Shown here: positions 23,147 through 32,883 of the stretch, in pieces
How positions within the stretch are numbered: the first letter of the stretch is position 1
Layout: each line of letters starts with the position of its first letter
DNA from: Gammaproteobacteria bacterium
GTDB lineage: Bacteria > Pseudomonadota > Gammaproteobacteria > Pseudomonadales > Azotimanducaceae
Reading direction: 5' to 3'
Length of the DNA stretch: 64,000 bases
Assembly (NCBI GenBank): GCA_026708185.1
Contig: JAPOVK010000016.1
Coordinates: 62,001-126,000 of the forward strand
Notes under the pieces: model-generated
Seen by the model: only the letters and a program-made list of their open reading frames with translations
What the model was told of the DNA's origin: nothing
Databases searched by the model: none
Translations under genes and position numbers: made by a program

Positions 23147-24658
23147 TCACGCGTCGGGGTCTCGGCCACCTTCCATCGCCCGATAGCCTAGGGCCTCGCC
23201 CACATGGACGGCGCCAACCGACTCCGCGCGCGCCAAGTCGGCGATCGTCCGTGCGACCTTGCGCACCCGGTGAATCGCACGCGCCGATAGCCCGAGCCGC
23301 CGACCGGCGCGGCGCAGCAGGCTCTGGGCCGCAGGCTCCAGCGTGCAGTACTCGTCCACCTCCCGCGCCGCCAGCGTCGCGTTCAGGCATCCGGCTCGAT
23401 GCCACTGTCGGTCGCGCGCCTGGGCAACAGCGCCACGCAATGCGCCGTCATCGAGTGTCGGCACGCGCTCGGCCCACAGGTCGTCATCGGCAACCGGTCC
23501 GACTTCGATGCGCACGTCGATCCGGTCGAGCAGCGGTCCCGACACGCGACTTCGGTACTTCGCGACCTGCTGCGGTGCGCAGCGGCACCGGGCTTGGTCG
23601 CAAACGAATCCGGCCGGACACGGATTCATGGCGGCGACGAGCTGGAACCGGGCCGGAAAGCGTACCGTCTGGTTGACGCGGGCGATGGCGACGTCGTCGC
23701 CCTCGAGCGGCTCGCGCAAGGCCTCGAGGACGTCGCGGTGGAATTCCGGCAACTCGTCGAGAAACAGGACGCCGCAGTGCGCAAGCGTGACTTCGCCGGG
23801 CGCGATCGGATTCCCGCCGCCGATCATCGCTGCCGCCGACGCGCTGTGGTGTGGATCGCAGAAGGGGCGCTCGGCGAAGCCGGGGGCGCGGCGAGCCGAA
23901 ACCGAGTAGACGTTGGCAACCTCAACCGCCTCGCGCGGCTCGAGTGGCGGCAGCAACCCCGACAGGCGGCGCGCCAGCATCGTCTTGCCCGTTCCCGGCG
24001 GGCCGACCATCAACAGGTGGTGGCCACCCGCCGCCGCGACCACCAACGCGCGCTTGGCATGCGCCTGGCCCCGCACGTCGTTCAACGAGGGCGACCGGTT
24101 CGCCACCGGGCGGGGTTTGGCGAGCGTAACTGCGCCCGGCAGCTCATCCGCTGCGAGCAGTCCCACCACATCAAGCAAGGAGTCCACGGGGTAGACGGCG
24201 AGGTCGGTGTCAGCGAGGGGGCCGAGCTCTTCGCGCTGCGCGCTGGGGATCACCAGCCCGGTCCCGGTCCCGGCGACCTTCGCCGCCGCGCAGAACGCGC
24301 CGGCCACCGGCCGAAGTTCGCCATAGAGCGAGAGTTCCCCCAAGAACTCGAGCCTTGCCAAGTGGCGATCGGGGATCTGCCGGGTAGCCGTGAGGATGGC
24401 AACGGCGATGGCGAGGTCGAATCGACCGCCGTGTTTGGCCAAGTCCGCCGGGGCCAAGTTGACCACCAGGCGGCCCAGCGGGAAGTCGAGCCCGGCGCTC
24501 TTGATCGCGCTGCGGACCCGGTCGCGTGCCTCTCGCACGGCCTTCTGCGGCATACCGACCAACGTGAAGGAGGATGCACCAGGCTGGTAGTGCGCCTCGA
24601 CGAGCACTTGCGGTGCTTCGAGACCGTATTGCGCACGGGTGTTGACGGGGACAGCCAT
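23147..24658 (-). CDS. YifB/ComM-type Mg-chelatase-like AAA+ ATPase
   Basis: A 503-residue ATPase. The N-terminal ChlI-like domain has LVGMPQKAVREARDRVRSAI and LAPADLAKHGGRFDLAIAVA. The AAA+ core has Walker A GPPGTGKTMLARRL and Walker B GVLFLDELPEF, and a C-terminal Mg-chelatase domain follows (SGPLLDRIDV). In Vibrio and Haemophilus, ComM is a branch-migration helicase acting in natural transformation; a similar role here is inference. The start MAVPVNTRAQ at 24658 matches the family; the ATG at 24694 adds unrelated residues. Confidence 0.93.
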   Translation of the reverse strand: MAVPVNTRAQYGLEAPQVLVEAHYQPGASSFTLVGMPQKAVREARDRVRSAIKSAGLDFPLGRLVVNLAPADLAKHGGRFDLAIAVAILTATRQIPDRHLARLEFLGELSLYGELRPVAGAFCAAAKVAGTGTGLVIPSAQREELGPLADTDLAVYPVDSLLDVVGLLAADELPGAVTLAKPRPVANRSPSLNDVRGQAHAKRALVVAAAGGHHLLMVGPPGTGKTMLARRLSGLLPPLEPREAVEVANVYSVSARRAPGFAERPFCDPHHSASAAAMIGGGNPIAPGEVTLAHCGVLFLDELPEFHRDVLEALREPLEGDDVAIARVNQTVRFPARFQLVAAMNPCPAGFVCDQARCRCAPQQVAKYRSRVSGPLLDRIDVRIEVGPVADDDLWAERVPTLDDGALRGAVAQARDRQWHRAGCLNATLAAREVDEYCTLEPAAQSLLRRAGRRLGLSARAIHRVRKVARTIADLARAESVGAVHVGEALGYRAMEGGRDPDA

Positions 24659-24908
24659 CTTGCGGACGCACTGTAGGGGCGACGACCACTGCACGGAAAG
24701 GGAGAAACGCCTCGTGCGCTTGTAGGAAATCGACCCGTCGTGGTGCTAACGGCACCATCGCCGGACACGCCTTCACCCGGCAAGTCCTCATGCGGACGAC
24801 TCCGGCCGTGTGCACCAATCTGGTGCCTTGGCGACATTTTTGGGCACCGCATGGAGGCATGTCGCAGGGCGATAGCCATAACCTACTGAAACGAAATACG
24901 TTTGTTTC

Positions 24909-24924
24909 TGGCACGCCATGTGCA
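24909..24924 (+). promoter_or_regulatory. Sigma-54 (-24/-12) promoter for torF-glnK-amtB
   Basis: TGGCACGCCATGTGCA has GG at 24910-24911 and GC at 24922-24923, which is the required 10-base separation. It matches the consensus TGGCACG-N4-TTGCW at all but one of its fixed positions. Transcription should start near 24935, about 70 bases before the porin ATG. Placement before nitrogen-regulation genes fits NtrC/sigma-54 control. The rest of the 348-bp comM-torF spacer (24659-25006) shows no other clear element. Confidence 0.65.
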
Positions 24925-25006
24925 GTTTTGCGCATCATATACGCGGTCCCTCGGTGACCGAACCGGTGCGCCGAGCCATACGCAAACTCAACAAGGGGAA
25001 TCTGAA

Positions 25007-25720
25007 ATGAAGAAACTACCCATGCTCCTCGCCGTCGGGCTGCTGGCCACCCCCATGGCCTTCGCCCAAGACGGCCCCACGATCGAGGGCAACGTGACCT
25101 TGGCTTCCGACTACTCTTTCCGCGGGTGGTCGCAGACACAGCGCGACCCGGCGATCCAAGGTGGACTCGACCTCGCGTTCGCGTCCGGCTTCTACGTTGG
25201 CACGTGGGGTTCGAACGTCAACTTCGGCGCCGACGCCGACGGCAACGTCGCCTCGATGGAGTGGGACCTCTACCTGGGCTGGGCTGGTGAAGTGGCTGAC
25301 GGGGTCGGCCTCGACGTCTCCTTCATCAATTTCGAGTATCCAGGCAACCGCGAGGCCCTCAACTACCAGGAACTGGCGGCTTCACTGTCGTTCGCGGACT
25401 TCACCTTGGGCGTCAACTACTCGCCCGAGTACCTCGCCGTCAGTGACGTCACATTCATGTACCCGTATGCCGATTACAGCTATGCCCTGGGCGAGTTCGT
25501 CACCCTGGATCTGCATCTTGGCTTCAACATGGCGGACTCCCCCGGCGGTGACTTCTTCGGCACGGAGCAAGGAGACGAGTACATCGACTACAGCGCCGCC
25601 GTGTCGTTCGAGTTGCTTGGCGCCTCCGTATCCGTCGGCCTCTACGGGACCGACATCGACGACGACGGCAGTTGTGGCCGCGACTGCGAACTCCGCCCGA
25701 TTCTTTCGCTAAGCCTGTAA
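25007..25720 (+). CDS. TorF family putative porin
   Basis: Outer-membrane beta-barrel protein of 237 residues. A signal peptide is clear (MKKLPMLLAVGLLATPMAFAQ, cleavage after AFA). The mature part begins EGNVTLASDYSFRGWSQTQRDPAIQGGLD, the hallmark of TorF porins, and continues as alternating amphipathic strands ending in RPILSLSL with a short hydrophobic C-terminus. AAGGGG precedes the ATG. It is followed by P-II and ammonium transporter genes, a known arrangement. A likely role is outer-membrane passage of nitrogen compounds, which is inferred. Confidence 0.88.
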   Translation: MKKLPMLLAVGLLATPMAFAQDGPTIEGNVTLASDYSFRGWSQTQRDPAIQGGLDLAFASGFYVGTWGSNVNFGADADGNVASMEWDLYLGWAGEVADGVGLDVSFINFEYPGNREALNYQELAASLSFADFTLGVNYSPEYLAVSDVTFMYPYADYSYALGEFVTLDLHLGFNMADSPGGDFFGTEQGDEYIDYSAAVSFELLGASVSVGLYGTDIDDDGSCGRDCELRPILSLSL

Positions 25721-25789
25721 TCAAGGCACAATCCTTGGCGGCATCTGATCTTCCACGAGACATGCGCCAAGGAGACTAACCAGCGCTCA

Positions 25790-25827
25790 AGAGGTCGCGC
25801 CCGTCCACAGGGCGGGTGCGGACCTCT
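25790..25827 (+). other. Intergenic hairpin between torF and glnK
   Basis: AGAGGTC at 25790-25796 pairs with GACCTCT at 25821-25827. An inner stem CGCCC (25798-25802) pairs with GGGCG (25810-25814). There is no T-run after it, so it is not a standard terminator. It could be an mRNA-processing or stability element uncoupling porin from glnK-amtB levels. Found by eye. Confidence 0.4.
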
Positions 25828-25839
25828 CGCGCGCATTGA

Positions 25840-26190
<351 letters not shown>

Positions 26191-26275
26191 GCGCGCCGGC
26201 GCCTCGCCCAAGGGCATCGGCGCGTCGCTTGGCGACGCCGCCGCGAAGCCCGACTCAAAACCTTAGGAGAGAATC

Positions 26276-27532
26276 GTGGAAGATCTTATCCAGACCAACT
26301 ATGCCCTAGACACCTTCTACTTCCTGTTGATGGGAGTACTCGTGATGTTCATGGCATGCGGCTTCTCGATGCTCGAGGCGGGGATGATCCGGGCGAAGAA
26401 CACGTCCGAGATCCTCACCAAGAACGTCGCGCTGTATTCCATCTCGTGCATCATGTACCTGTTGATCGGGTACAACATCATGTACATGGATGCCCCGGGA
26501 GGCGGCATCTTTCCAAGCTTCGGCTTCCTGATCGGCGAGGAGAACACGGCCGAGCAGATCATCAACGGCACCGCTGGCGGCGTCGCCACCGATCACTCGG
26601 AGCGTTCCGACTACTTCTTCCAGGTCGTGTTCGTGGCCACGGCCATGTCCATCGTCTCTGGCGCGGTCGCCGAACGCATGAAACTGTGGGCCTTCCTCGG
26701 TTTCGCCGTCATCATGACCGGGATCATCTACCCCGTGCAGGGGATGTGGACCTGGGGTGGCGGCTGGCTTTCCGAGTTCGGCTACAGCGACTTCGCCGGC
26801 TCCGGCATCGTCCACCTGTGCGGTGCGGCCGCGGCGCTGGCCGGCGTCCTGCTGCTCGGACCGCGGACCGGCAAGTACGGCCCAAGCGGCGAAGTGCACG
26901 CCATCCCGGGGTGCAACATGCCGCTGGCGACGCTCGGCATGTTCGTGCTCTGGTTCGGCTGGTTCGGCTTCAACGGCGGCTCGGAGCTCAAGATCTCCAA
27001 CGTCGACGAGGCCAATGCCGTCGCGCAGGTTTTCGTCAACACCAACATCGCCGCCTGCGGCGGGCTGGTCGCGGCACTCCTGCTCGCCCGGGCGTGGTTC
27101 GGCAAGGCGGACCTCACCATGGCGCTGAACGGCGCCTTGGCGGGACTCGTCGCCATCACCGCCGACCCCCTGTCCGGCAGCGCGTTCTGGTCGATGATCA
27201 TCGGCGCGGTAGGCGGCTTGATCGTCGTGTGCTCGATCGTGCTGCTCGACAAGCTCAAGATCGACGACCCAGTGGGTGCCATCAGCGTCCACGGAACGTG
27301 CGGCATCTGGGGCGTGATCGCCGTCGTCTTCAACAACGGCGATGCGACGATTCTCGGGCAGATCATGGGCATCCTCGGGATCTTCGGCTGGGTGTTCATC
27401 GCCTCGCTCGTCATCTGGTACGCCTTGAAGGCGACAGTCGGCATCCGGGTGTCCGAGGAAGAGGAGTTTTCGGGCGTGGACATCTCCGAAACCGGCATCG
27501 AGGCCTACCCGGAGTTCCAGCAAGCAGCTTGA
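26276..27532 (+). CDS. amtB: Ammonium transporter AmtB
   Basis: Eleven-helix ammonium channel of 418 residues. Family motifs: the N-terminal TMD FYFLLMGVLVMFMACGFSML, FLGFAVIMTGIIYPVQGMWTWGGGWL, the DFAGSGIVHLCGAAAALAG block containing the first pore His, WFGWFGFNGGSEL, and ISVHGTCGIWGVIAVVF with the second pore His. A GTG start with TAGGAGA upstream is used. The C-terminus is short and cytoplasmic, suitable for GlnK binding. It follows glnK by 85 bp and ends just before a strong terminator. Confidence 0.95.
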   Translation: MEDLIQTNYALDTFYFLLMGVLVMFMACGFSMLEAGMIRAKNTSEILTKNVALYSISCIMYLLIGYNIMYMDAPGGGIFPSFGFLIGEENTAEQIINGTAGGVATDHSERSDYFFQVVFVATAMSIVSGAVAERMKLWAFLGFAVIMTGIIYPVQGMWTWGGGWLSEFGYSDFAGSGIVHLCGAAAALAGVLLLGPRTGKYGPSGEVHAIPGCNMPLATLGMFVLWFGWFGFNGGSELKISNVDEANAVAQVFVNTNIAACGGLVAALLLARAWFGKADLTMALNGALAGLVAITADPLSGSAFWSMIIGAVGGLIVVCSIVLLDKLKIDDPVGAISVHGTCGIWGVIAVVFNNGDATILGQIMGILGIFGWVFIASLVIWYALKATVGIRVSEEEEFSGVDISETGIEAYPEFQQAA

Positions 27533-27553
27533 CTACGGTCTCAACGACCATCG

Positions 27554-27585
27554 CGAAAAAGGCGCCGGCAACGGCGCCTTTTTCG
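27554..27585 (+). terminator. Rho-independent terminator after amtB
   Basis: A perfect 13-bp stem, CGAAAAAGGCGCC (27554-27566) with GGCGCCTTTTTCG (27573-27585), closes a six-base loop GGCAAC. The T-run forms the 3' side of the stem, and the A-run on the 5' side makes it potentially bidirectional. It lies 22 bp after the amtB stop and before the hydrolase gene, ending the nitrogen operon. Confidence 0.9.
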
Positions 27586-27625
27586 TGTGGCATGATGGAA
27601 GTCCCGTTTCACGGAAAGGCCACAC

Positions 27626-28552
27626 ATGGGAGTGCGCACGGCAACAGTTTGCGGATTGGCAACGCTCGCGCTCTCGATGCCAGCCCAACCAGGAGCCGCC
27701 GACATGTTCGACCGCGTTGACCACCGCTACGCCAGCAACGGCGACGTCCGCCTGCACTACGCGGTCGCCGGGCCCGAGGACGCACCTCTCGTGGTATTCG
27801 TCCACGGCTTCCCGGACTTCTGGTACTCGTGGCGCGAACAGATGGCCGCCCTCGACGACTCCTTCCGCGTTGCCGCGTTGGACATGCGTGGCTACAACCT
27901 GAGCGACAAGCCACAAGGCGTGGACAACTACGCCATGCCACACCTCGTCGCGGACGTCGCGGCGGTGATCGCCGCCGAGTCCGCCGAAAGCGCCGTGGTG
28001 GTCGGTCACGACTGGGGCGGCGCCGTGGCGTGGAACATCGCCATGACGCGACCGGGCGTGGTCCGCCTGCTCGTCATCCTCAACCTGCCGCATCCGCGCG
28101 GGCTGATGCGCGAGATCGCCAACAACCCCGAGCAGCGGCGCAACAGCCAGTACGCGTTCGACTTCCAGCAGCCGGACGCCCACAAGGCCTTGCAGGCCGA
28201 TCGGCTCGCGGGCTGGGTGCGCGACGAAGCGGCACGCAAGCGCTACGTCGAGGCGTTCGAGCAGTCCGACTTCGAGGCCATGCTGAACTACTACAAGGCC
28301 AACTACCCGCGCCCGGATGCCGAAACGGCGACCATCGCCCCCGAGGCACCGAACGTGACGATGCCCGTGTTGATGTTCCACGGACTCGAAGACACCGCCC
28401 TGCTGCCGGGTGCGCTGAACGGAACGTGGAACTGGGTTGACGCCGATCTCACCCTCGTCACGGTCCCAGGCGCAAGCCACTTCGTGCAGCAGGACGCAGC
28501 GGATCTCGTGTCCACCACGATGCGCGATTGGCTGCGGCGGCGGGCGGAGTAG
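27626..28552 (+). CDS. Alpha/beta hydrolase, epoxide hydrolase-like
   Basis: A 308-residue hydrolase. It has [11 protein letters not shown] (oxyanion hole, residues 60-70), [11 protein letters not shown], and the nucleophile elbow [10 protein letters not shown] with Asp129 as nucleophile, as in epoxide hydrolases and haloalkane dehalogenases. A catalytic His lies in [10 protein letters not shown] near the C-terminus. The first 25 residues are hydrophobic and end in PGAAD, so it may be exported. GGAAAGG precedes the ATG. It is isolated, lying between the amtB terminator and the toxin-antitoxin-like pair. The substrate is unknown. Confidence 0.88.
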   Translation: MGVRTATVCGLATLALSMPAQPGAADMFDRVDHRYASNGDVRLHYAVAGPEDAPLVVFVHGFPDFWYSWREQMAALDDSFRVAALDMRGYNLSDKPQGVDNYAMPHLVADVAAVIAAESAESAVVVGHDWGGAVAWNIAMTRPGVVRLLVILNLPHPRGLMREIANNPEQRRNSQYAFDFQQPDAHKALQADRLAGWVRDEAARKRYVEAFEQSDFEAMLNYYKANYPRPDAETATIAPEAPNVTMPVLMFHGLEDTALLPGALNGTWNWVDADLTLVTVPGASHFVQQDAADLVSTTMRDWLRRRAE

Positions 28553-28636
28553 CCCGCCGGACCGTTGGGATAAACGGCACGCACAAGCGTTGCGGGGCCT
28601 GCGCCGTGTCCAGCCGCGTTCGCCAAAGGACATATG

Positions 28637-29026
28637 CTACAGCGCGTTGATGGCCGCCAGGTCGCTCGAGCGCATTTCGCCGGTCTCGGTCACTTCAAGT
28701 ACGCGGTTGACCATCGCGTCCATCGGGTTGCCCTGGCGGACGAGATGGGCCAAGGCAGCGCGGAGAAAGGCCTCCGTCTGTGCACGCTCGACGTTGGGCA
28801 GGACAACCAATCCGGGATGGATGTCCTGCCGCGCAGCGAGGTTGCGGAAATCGCGACCGTTCTGTGTGACTAGGACGAGGTCGTGGTCGATGCACCGGTC
28901 CAGCACGCGGTGGTCGGGGTCGCCTAGGCCACCATCATTTCGCGGATGGAGGACGACGTGGTCACCCTCATCGTTCAAAGCGAGAGCGATCTGTGGCGAG
29001 ATGCACTCGTCGAGGAACAGGCGCAC
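28637..29026 (-). CDS. DUF5615-type PIN-like protein (putative toxin)
   Basis: A 129-residue protein with the PIN-like start MRLFLDECISPQIALALNDEGDH, a central DPDHRVLDRCIDHDLVLVTQNGRDF, and conserved acidic residues (Asp6, Glu7, and the NGRDF Asp) placed as in Mut7-C/DUF5615 PIN-like RNases. It uses a GTG start. It lies 25 bp after a Panacea-DUF433 gene on the same strand; DUF433 proteins are the usual partners of DUF5615 proteins. A toxin role by RNA cleavage is inferred from family and context. Confidence 0.75.
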   Translation of the reverse strand: MRLFLDECISPQIALALNDEGDHVVLHPRNDGGLGDPDHRVLDRCIDHDLVLVTQNGRDFRNLAARQDIHPGLVVLPNVERAQTEAFLRAALAHLVRQGNPMDAMVNRVLEVTETGEMRSSDLAAINAL

Positions 29027-29051
29027 GGTTCCTGCCGACGCGCCAGCGGGC

Positions 29052-29852
29052 TTAGGCTTGGAAGCGGCGGAATGGCTTAGTCGGCGTCCCCCAAGGCTTG
29101 CCGCACGGATGCGGCTCTAGCGGTTTCGTTTGGGCATACGTGTTCGCCGCATGGAGTGCCTCTAAGGAAATGCGGGGGTAGTCCTCCAGCAGTTCCGCGA
29201 GCCCGTCGCCGCCGGCGAGCCGCCCTCGAATCGCGTACACGGAAACGCGAGTCCCGACCACAACCGGCGTCCCGCCGAGGATTTCCGGGTCAGACACGAT
29301 CCAGCGATCGCGGGCGGAGCGGTATTGCTCGGTCAGAAATCGGGCCTCCGCCTCGTCCACGCCGCAGATCGTCTGATAGAGGTCCGAGTAGGGAATGGTC
29401 ACCGAACCGCTCCTACGGCCTTTGGCGTTCCAGTAGACGTCCCACTCGGGCAGCTTGTGGTGGACATCATGTACGAGTTCGTCTTGGCTCATCGCACCGT
29501 AGTCATCCCAAACCTGTTGGATCACATGGAGATCGTCGTCGCTCAGGCCGTCTAGCGACTGAACCGATACGCCCTTGCGAACGCTAAGCCCGCGGTCGGT
29601 TTGGACAATGTGGCCACCCCAATCGCCGGTCGGCATCGGCGAACGGGCACCTCTTGCAAGACGCCATGTCGCGGACAGCGCCATGCCCCTTTGCATGGCG
29701 CAGACGTCGTCCTCCACAATCGGGAGAAGGTACCGCAGCATAGCCTCGCGCTCGGCCAGATACATGAGCTTGACGAGCCGTAGCTTGCCAATCGGGGCGT
29801 TGGCCTTGCGGATGAACGCGACCGCCATCTGCGCAGCTTGCCGCTCTCTCAC
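29052..29852 (-). CDS. Panacea (SocA/DUF4065)-DUF433 fusion, putative antitoxin
   Basis: A 266-residue protein with two parts. Residues about 8-150 match the Panacea/SocA-like antitoxin domain: KLRLVKLMYLAEREAMLRYL, an Asp/Met-rich region, and WDDYGAMSQDELVHDVHHKLPEW. Residues about 185-245 match DUF433: RWIVSDPEILGGTPVVVGTRVSV followed by LAELLEDYPRISLEALHAA, a winged-helix DNA-binding module usual in antitoxins. It starts with GTG and an AAGGAG site upstream. The DUF5615 gene follows by 25 bp. The fusion would combine toxin neutralisation with operator binding. Confidence 0.75.
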   Translation of the reverse strand: MRERQAAQMAVAFIRKANAPIGKLRLVKLMYLAEREAMLRYLLPIVEDDVCAMQRGMALSATWRLARGARSPMPTGDWGGHIVQTDRGLSVRKGVSVQSLDGLSDDDLHVIQQVWDDYGAMSQDELVHDVHHKLPEWDVYWNAKGRRSGSVTIPYSDLYQTICGVDEAEARFLTEQYRSARDRWIVSDPEILGGTPVVVGTRVSVYAIRGRLAGGDGLAELLEDYPRISLEALHAANTYAQTKPLEPHPCGKPWGTPTKPFRRFQA

Positions 29853-29948
29853 CTAAGATCTCCTTCCAAGTTCCGCCAGCCTACCACCATCGAGTCTGTT
29901 CTGACTGTCCGTCGGCGGGCCAAGGGTCAGAGTAGCTGCCGGGTGCCG

Positions 29949-31136
29949 TCAGGCTGGGTCGGTACTGCTGGTCAGGTGGCCTTGAAAGGCTCCGAGTTCG
30001 GGGAGACCAAGGACTTCCTCTGCGACAAGACTGACATCGGCAACGAATGCGTCCACCTGTTCGTCTGCCGTGTCTTGACCAGCGATCACCTGCGCCAGCG
30101 GCTTGTGGATGATGAACGGATGCCACTGATTACGTCCGGTGTAGATCGCCCACCCGGGACTCTGGTCTAGGTGGTGTAACGCATCATTTAACTCCTGATA
30201 GCTACCGTTTTCACGGTAGTGACGGAACCGCCTTATGTTGACGGAAAGGACCAGGCAGGCGAGCGGGCCATCGCCGGAGTCGTCGTTCACGGCCGGGAAA
30301 TCATGATCTTCCCCGTCGTGCATCACGCCGATGAAAACGCCTGGATCCTAATCGACCGCGTCGTTGTGTCCCCGCAAGTAGAACCCGCAGCGCCCCCAAC
30401 TCTTGCCTCTTGGGAGAGATTGCTCCGTGACTCCGACCATCTCGCGCCAGACGTGGCTGTCGGCGGCACTGTCAGTCAGGGATCGGATCCGCTTGACCAA
30501 GGCGTCGACCCGCGACCGCGCCTGCCTTTGGACTGATAGTTGCACAGGGATGTCCTGTAGCTCCTCAAGCGTGATCGGCGTCATCGGTCCTAGCCCTCGC
30601 TTTTCCAGTAGGTGAAGAAAACTCCGCGTCGCGAACTCATCAACCGTGTCGCGTGCGCCGCCATCGTCGAGCCAAGTAGACAGCCATTCGTAAACCTGCT
30701 GCCACAATAAGGCACAATCCGGGCATTGCCCCCACTGGCTTTTGCTCTTCGTGATGAGGATGATCGCGAAGTTGCCGATGCCGAACTTTGACTCCCCAAA
30801 CTTGCGGTACGCGGCAAGCTGGCAATTGCCAAGTTTCGCGCTGACCTTGTGCTCGAAGATCAGTCCCCGACTCTCGTCAGCGGACTCACCGACCATGTCC
30901 GGTCGCTTGGCGCTGCCGTCACTGGCCGTTTCCTGGGTTCGCCAGCGCCAACCATCACCGGTCAACCGTACGGTGCAACCTTGGTCGGTGAGCCTTTCGA
31001 GTAAAAATTCACCGAATCCGGTGCGGTCCAAGAGCCAACAGAATGCCTCCGTGATGAAGTTCTCCGCTCCTCCGGGCGCGAGGCGCGCCAGCAGATCGTG
31101 TCGTTCATCCGGTTCGACGCGCACGGCATCAGACAT
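29949..31136 (-). pseudogene. PD-(D/E)XK nuclease-like gene interrupted by an in-frame amber codon
   Basis: Two ORFs, 30348-31136 (262 aa) and 29949-30326, are in the same frame and separated by one TAG at 30348-30350. Read through, they give one protein of about 395 residues. The first part has NFITEAFCWLLDRTGFGEFLL and then RPDMV...RGLIFEHKVSA, with the D and ExK spacing of the PD-(D/E)XK fold. The join reads NDAVD-stop-DPGVFIGV. A single TGG-to-TAG change would restore Trp. It may be a recent pseudogene, a sequencing error, or a functional truncated nuclease. Its start overlaps the flavoprotein stop by eight bases. A role in defence is possible only by analogy. Confidence 0.65.
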
Positions 31137-32736
31137 CGATCAGCACGCCCGGATTGAGGATGCCTCTCGGGTCCACGCGCCGCTTAGCCGCACGGAGCAT
31201 CTCCGCGAACAGTTGCGGCCGCTGCTCGTCGTAGCCGTCTCGATGCATCCGGCCAACGGCGTGGTGGTGGGTCACGGTCCCGCCCGCCGCCACAACGGCC
31301 GCACTCGCCGCCGCCTTGACCGCCTGCCAGCGCTCCTCCTCGGCGCCGCGTGGCACGACGCCGCTGAAGCTGTAGTATGGGGCGGGGCCGTCCGGGTAGA
31401 CGTGGGTGAAGCGGCACGACAGCCGGGCGTCCTCGCCGATCGCTTCACGCAAGGACGCCCCGACCCGCGCGCGCACCTCGGCGTCGAAGTCGGGCCACTT
31501 GTCCCAAGTGACGGCCGTCTCGAAGGTGTCGGAAAGCAGTCCGAGACCCGCAGTCAGGCCCGCGTTGACGCCGATGAAGGCGTTGCGCCACGCGCCCACC
31601 GCGCCGCCACGGCCGGTCGGTCTGCCCGTCCCGTCGTCGATGAGAATCTCGTCGTCCTCGATGAGTCCGCCCGAGTCGCGGGCGATGGCCACCGCGGCCC
31701 GCGCGTTGTCCCCTTGCGGAATTTCGCTCGACTCGAAACCGATGATCAGGAGTGCGTGGTTGCCGTCCAACCCTGCCGAGAACGCTGCCTCGCCCGGATC
31801 CAGGATTCGCAAGTTGGCGGGCATGAGCTTGGCCTGGGCAATCGCGCGTACGGCCTCGGTGCCGCGGTGCCACGAATCGAATAGGACTCCGGCGGTGGCG
31901 CGGAACGTCGGCCGCTTCTGCAGCCGCAACCAGCATTCCGTGACCACGCCGAGGATGCCCTCCGAACCGAGTACGAGGCGGTCAGGGCTCGGTCCCGCGC
32001 CACTGCCAGGTAGTCGTCGCGACTCAACCCAGCCTTGCGGGGTGAGCATCCGCGTCGACTCGACGAAGTCGTCGATGTGCGTGTGATTGGTAGCGTAGTG
32101 CCCCCCGGAGCGCGTCGCGACCCAGCCGCCCACCGTGGACCAGGGGAAGCTCTGCGGGAAATGCCTCAGCGTGAGCCCGAGCGGCTTGAGTGCGGCTTCC
32201 AGGTCCGGCCCCAGCATCCCGCCCTGCACGCGTGCGGCGCGCGAGACCTCATCGACTTCGAGCACCGTGTTCAGGTTGTCGAGGTCGATGGTGACCGCGC
32301 TCGCCGCGTCTTCGGGCACGGTGACGCCCCAGACTACCGAGGTTCCGCCACCGTAGGGAATCGCGACATGCCCATCGCGGTCGCACCAGGCCAGGGTCGC
32401 CTCGAGTTCGTCCTCGGTGCGGGGATGCGCAACGGCGTCGGGTGGACTGTCGAATCGCCCATTGAGGCCCTTGAGCAGTTCCAGGGAGTGGCCGCCGTGC
32501 GTATGGGTGATCCGCTCCTCCGCTGAGGCGGACACCCAGTCCGCGAACGCCGCGGGGACATCGAGCCGCGCCGGTCGCAGCGCGATGGCGTCGATCGCCG
32601 GCACGGTTGGTGGTTCGATCCCGTGCCCGAGCCGCTCGGCGAGATTTCGTGCCGCATCCTTGCGCGCGGCCTCCGAAGGCTCGTCGGAGACGTAGCCCCA
32701 AGTCCAGAAGCTGCGCCGTTCCGCTCTTGCTGCCAT
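31129..32736 (-). CDS. FAD-binding oxidase, alkyldihydroxyacetonephosphate synthase-like
   Basis: A 535-residue PCMH-type flavoprotein. The FAD-binding motif is IPYGGGTSVVWGV, followed by PWSTVGGWVATRSGGH, and the C-terminal HHHAVGRMHRDGY resembles the essential HHH motif of alkylglycerone-phosphate synthase. The C-terminus ends KRRVDPRGILNPGVL, standard for FAD-linked oxidases. That motif suggests ether-lipid precursor synthesis, but bacterial members also include D-lactate or glycolate-like oxidases. It is divergent from the carboxyltransferase pair, and the broken nuclease gene follows with an 8-bp overlap. Confidence 0.85.
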   Translation of the reverse strand: MAARAERRSFWTWGYVSDEPSEAARKDAARNLAERLGHGIEPPTVPAIDAIALRPARLDVPAAFADWVSASAEERITHTHGGHSLELLKGLNGRFDSPPDAVAHPRTEDELEATLAWCDRDGHVAIPYGGGTSVVWGVTVPEDAASAVTIDLDNLNTVLEVDEVSRAARVQGGMLGPDLEAALKPLGLTLRHFPQSFPWSTVGGWVATRSGGHYATNHTHIDDFVESTRMLTPQGWVESRRLPGSGAGPSPDRLVLGSEGILGVVTECWLRLQKRPTFRATAGVLFDSWHRGTEAVRAIAQAKLMPANLRILDPGEAAFSAGLDGNHALLIIGFESSEIPQGDNARAAVAIARDSGGLIEDDEILIDDGTGRPTGRGGAVGAWRNAFIGVNAGLTAGLGLLSDTFETAVTWDKWPDFDAEVRARVGASLREAIGEDARLSCRFTHVYPDGPAPYYSFSGVVPRGAEEERWQAVKAAASAAVVAAGGTVTHHHAVGRMHRDGYDEQRPQLFAEMLRAAKRRVDPRGILNPGVLIDV

Positions 32737-32883
32737 CCATCGGCCCCGTCGGTTGCGATCGGTGAGCTTAACGAATTCGCGGCGACTCGCCGCACGCGAC
32801 CGCCGCGCGTCCTCGCCTTCTGCGCCTCGGAGTCAGCGCGACCGCGGTGCTATTCTCGCGGTAAAGCCAGACAGAGACCCGCC

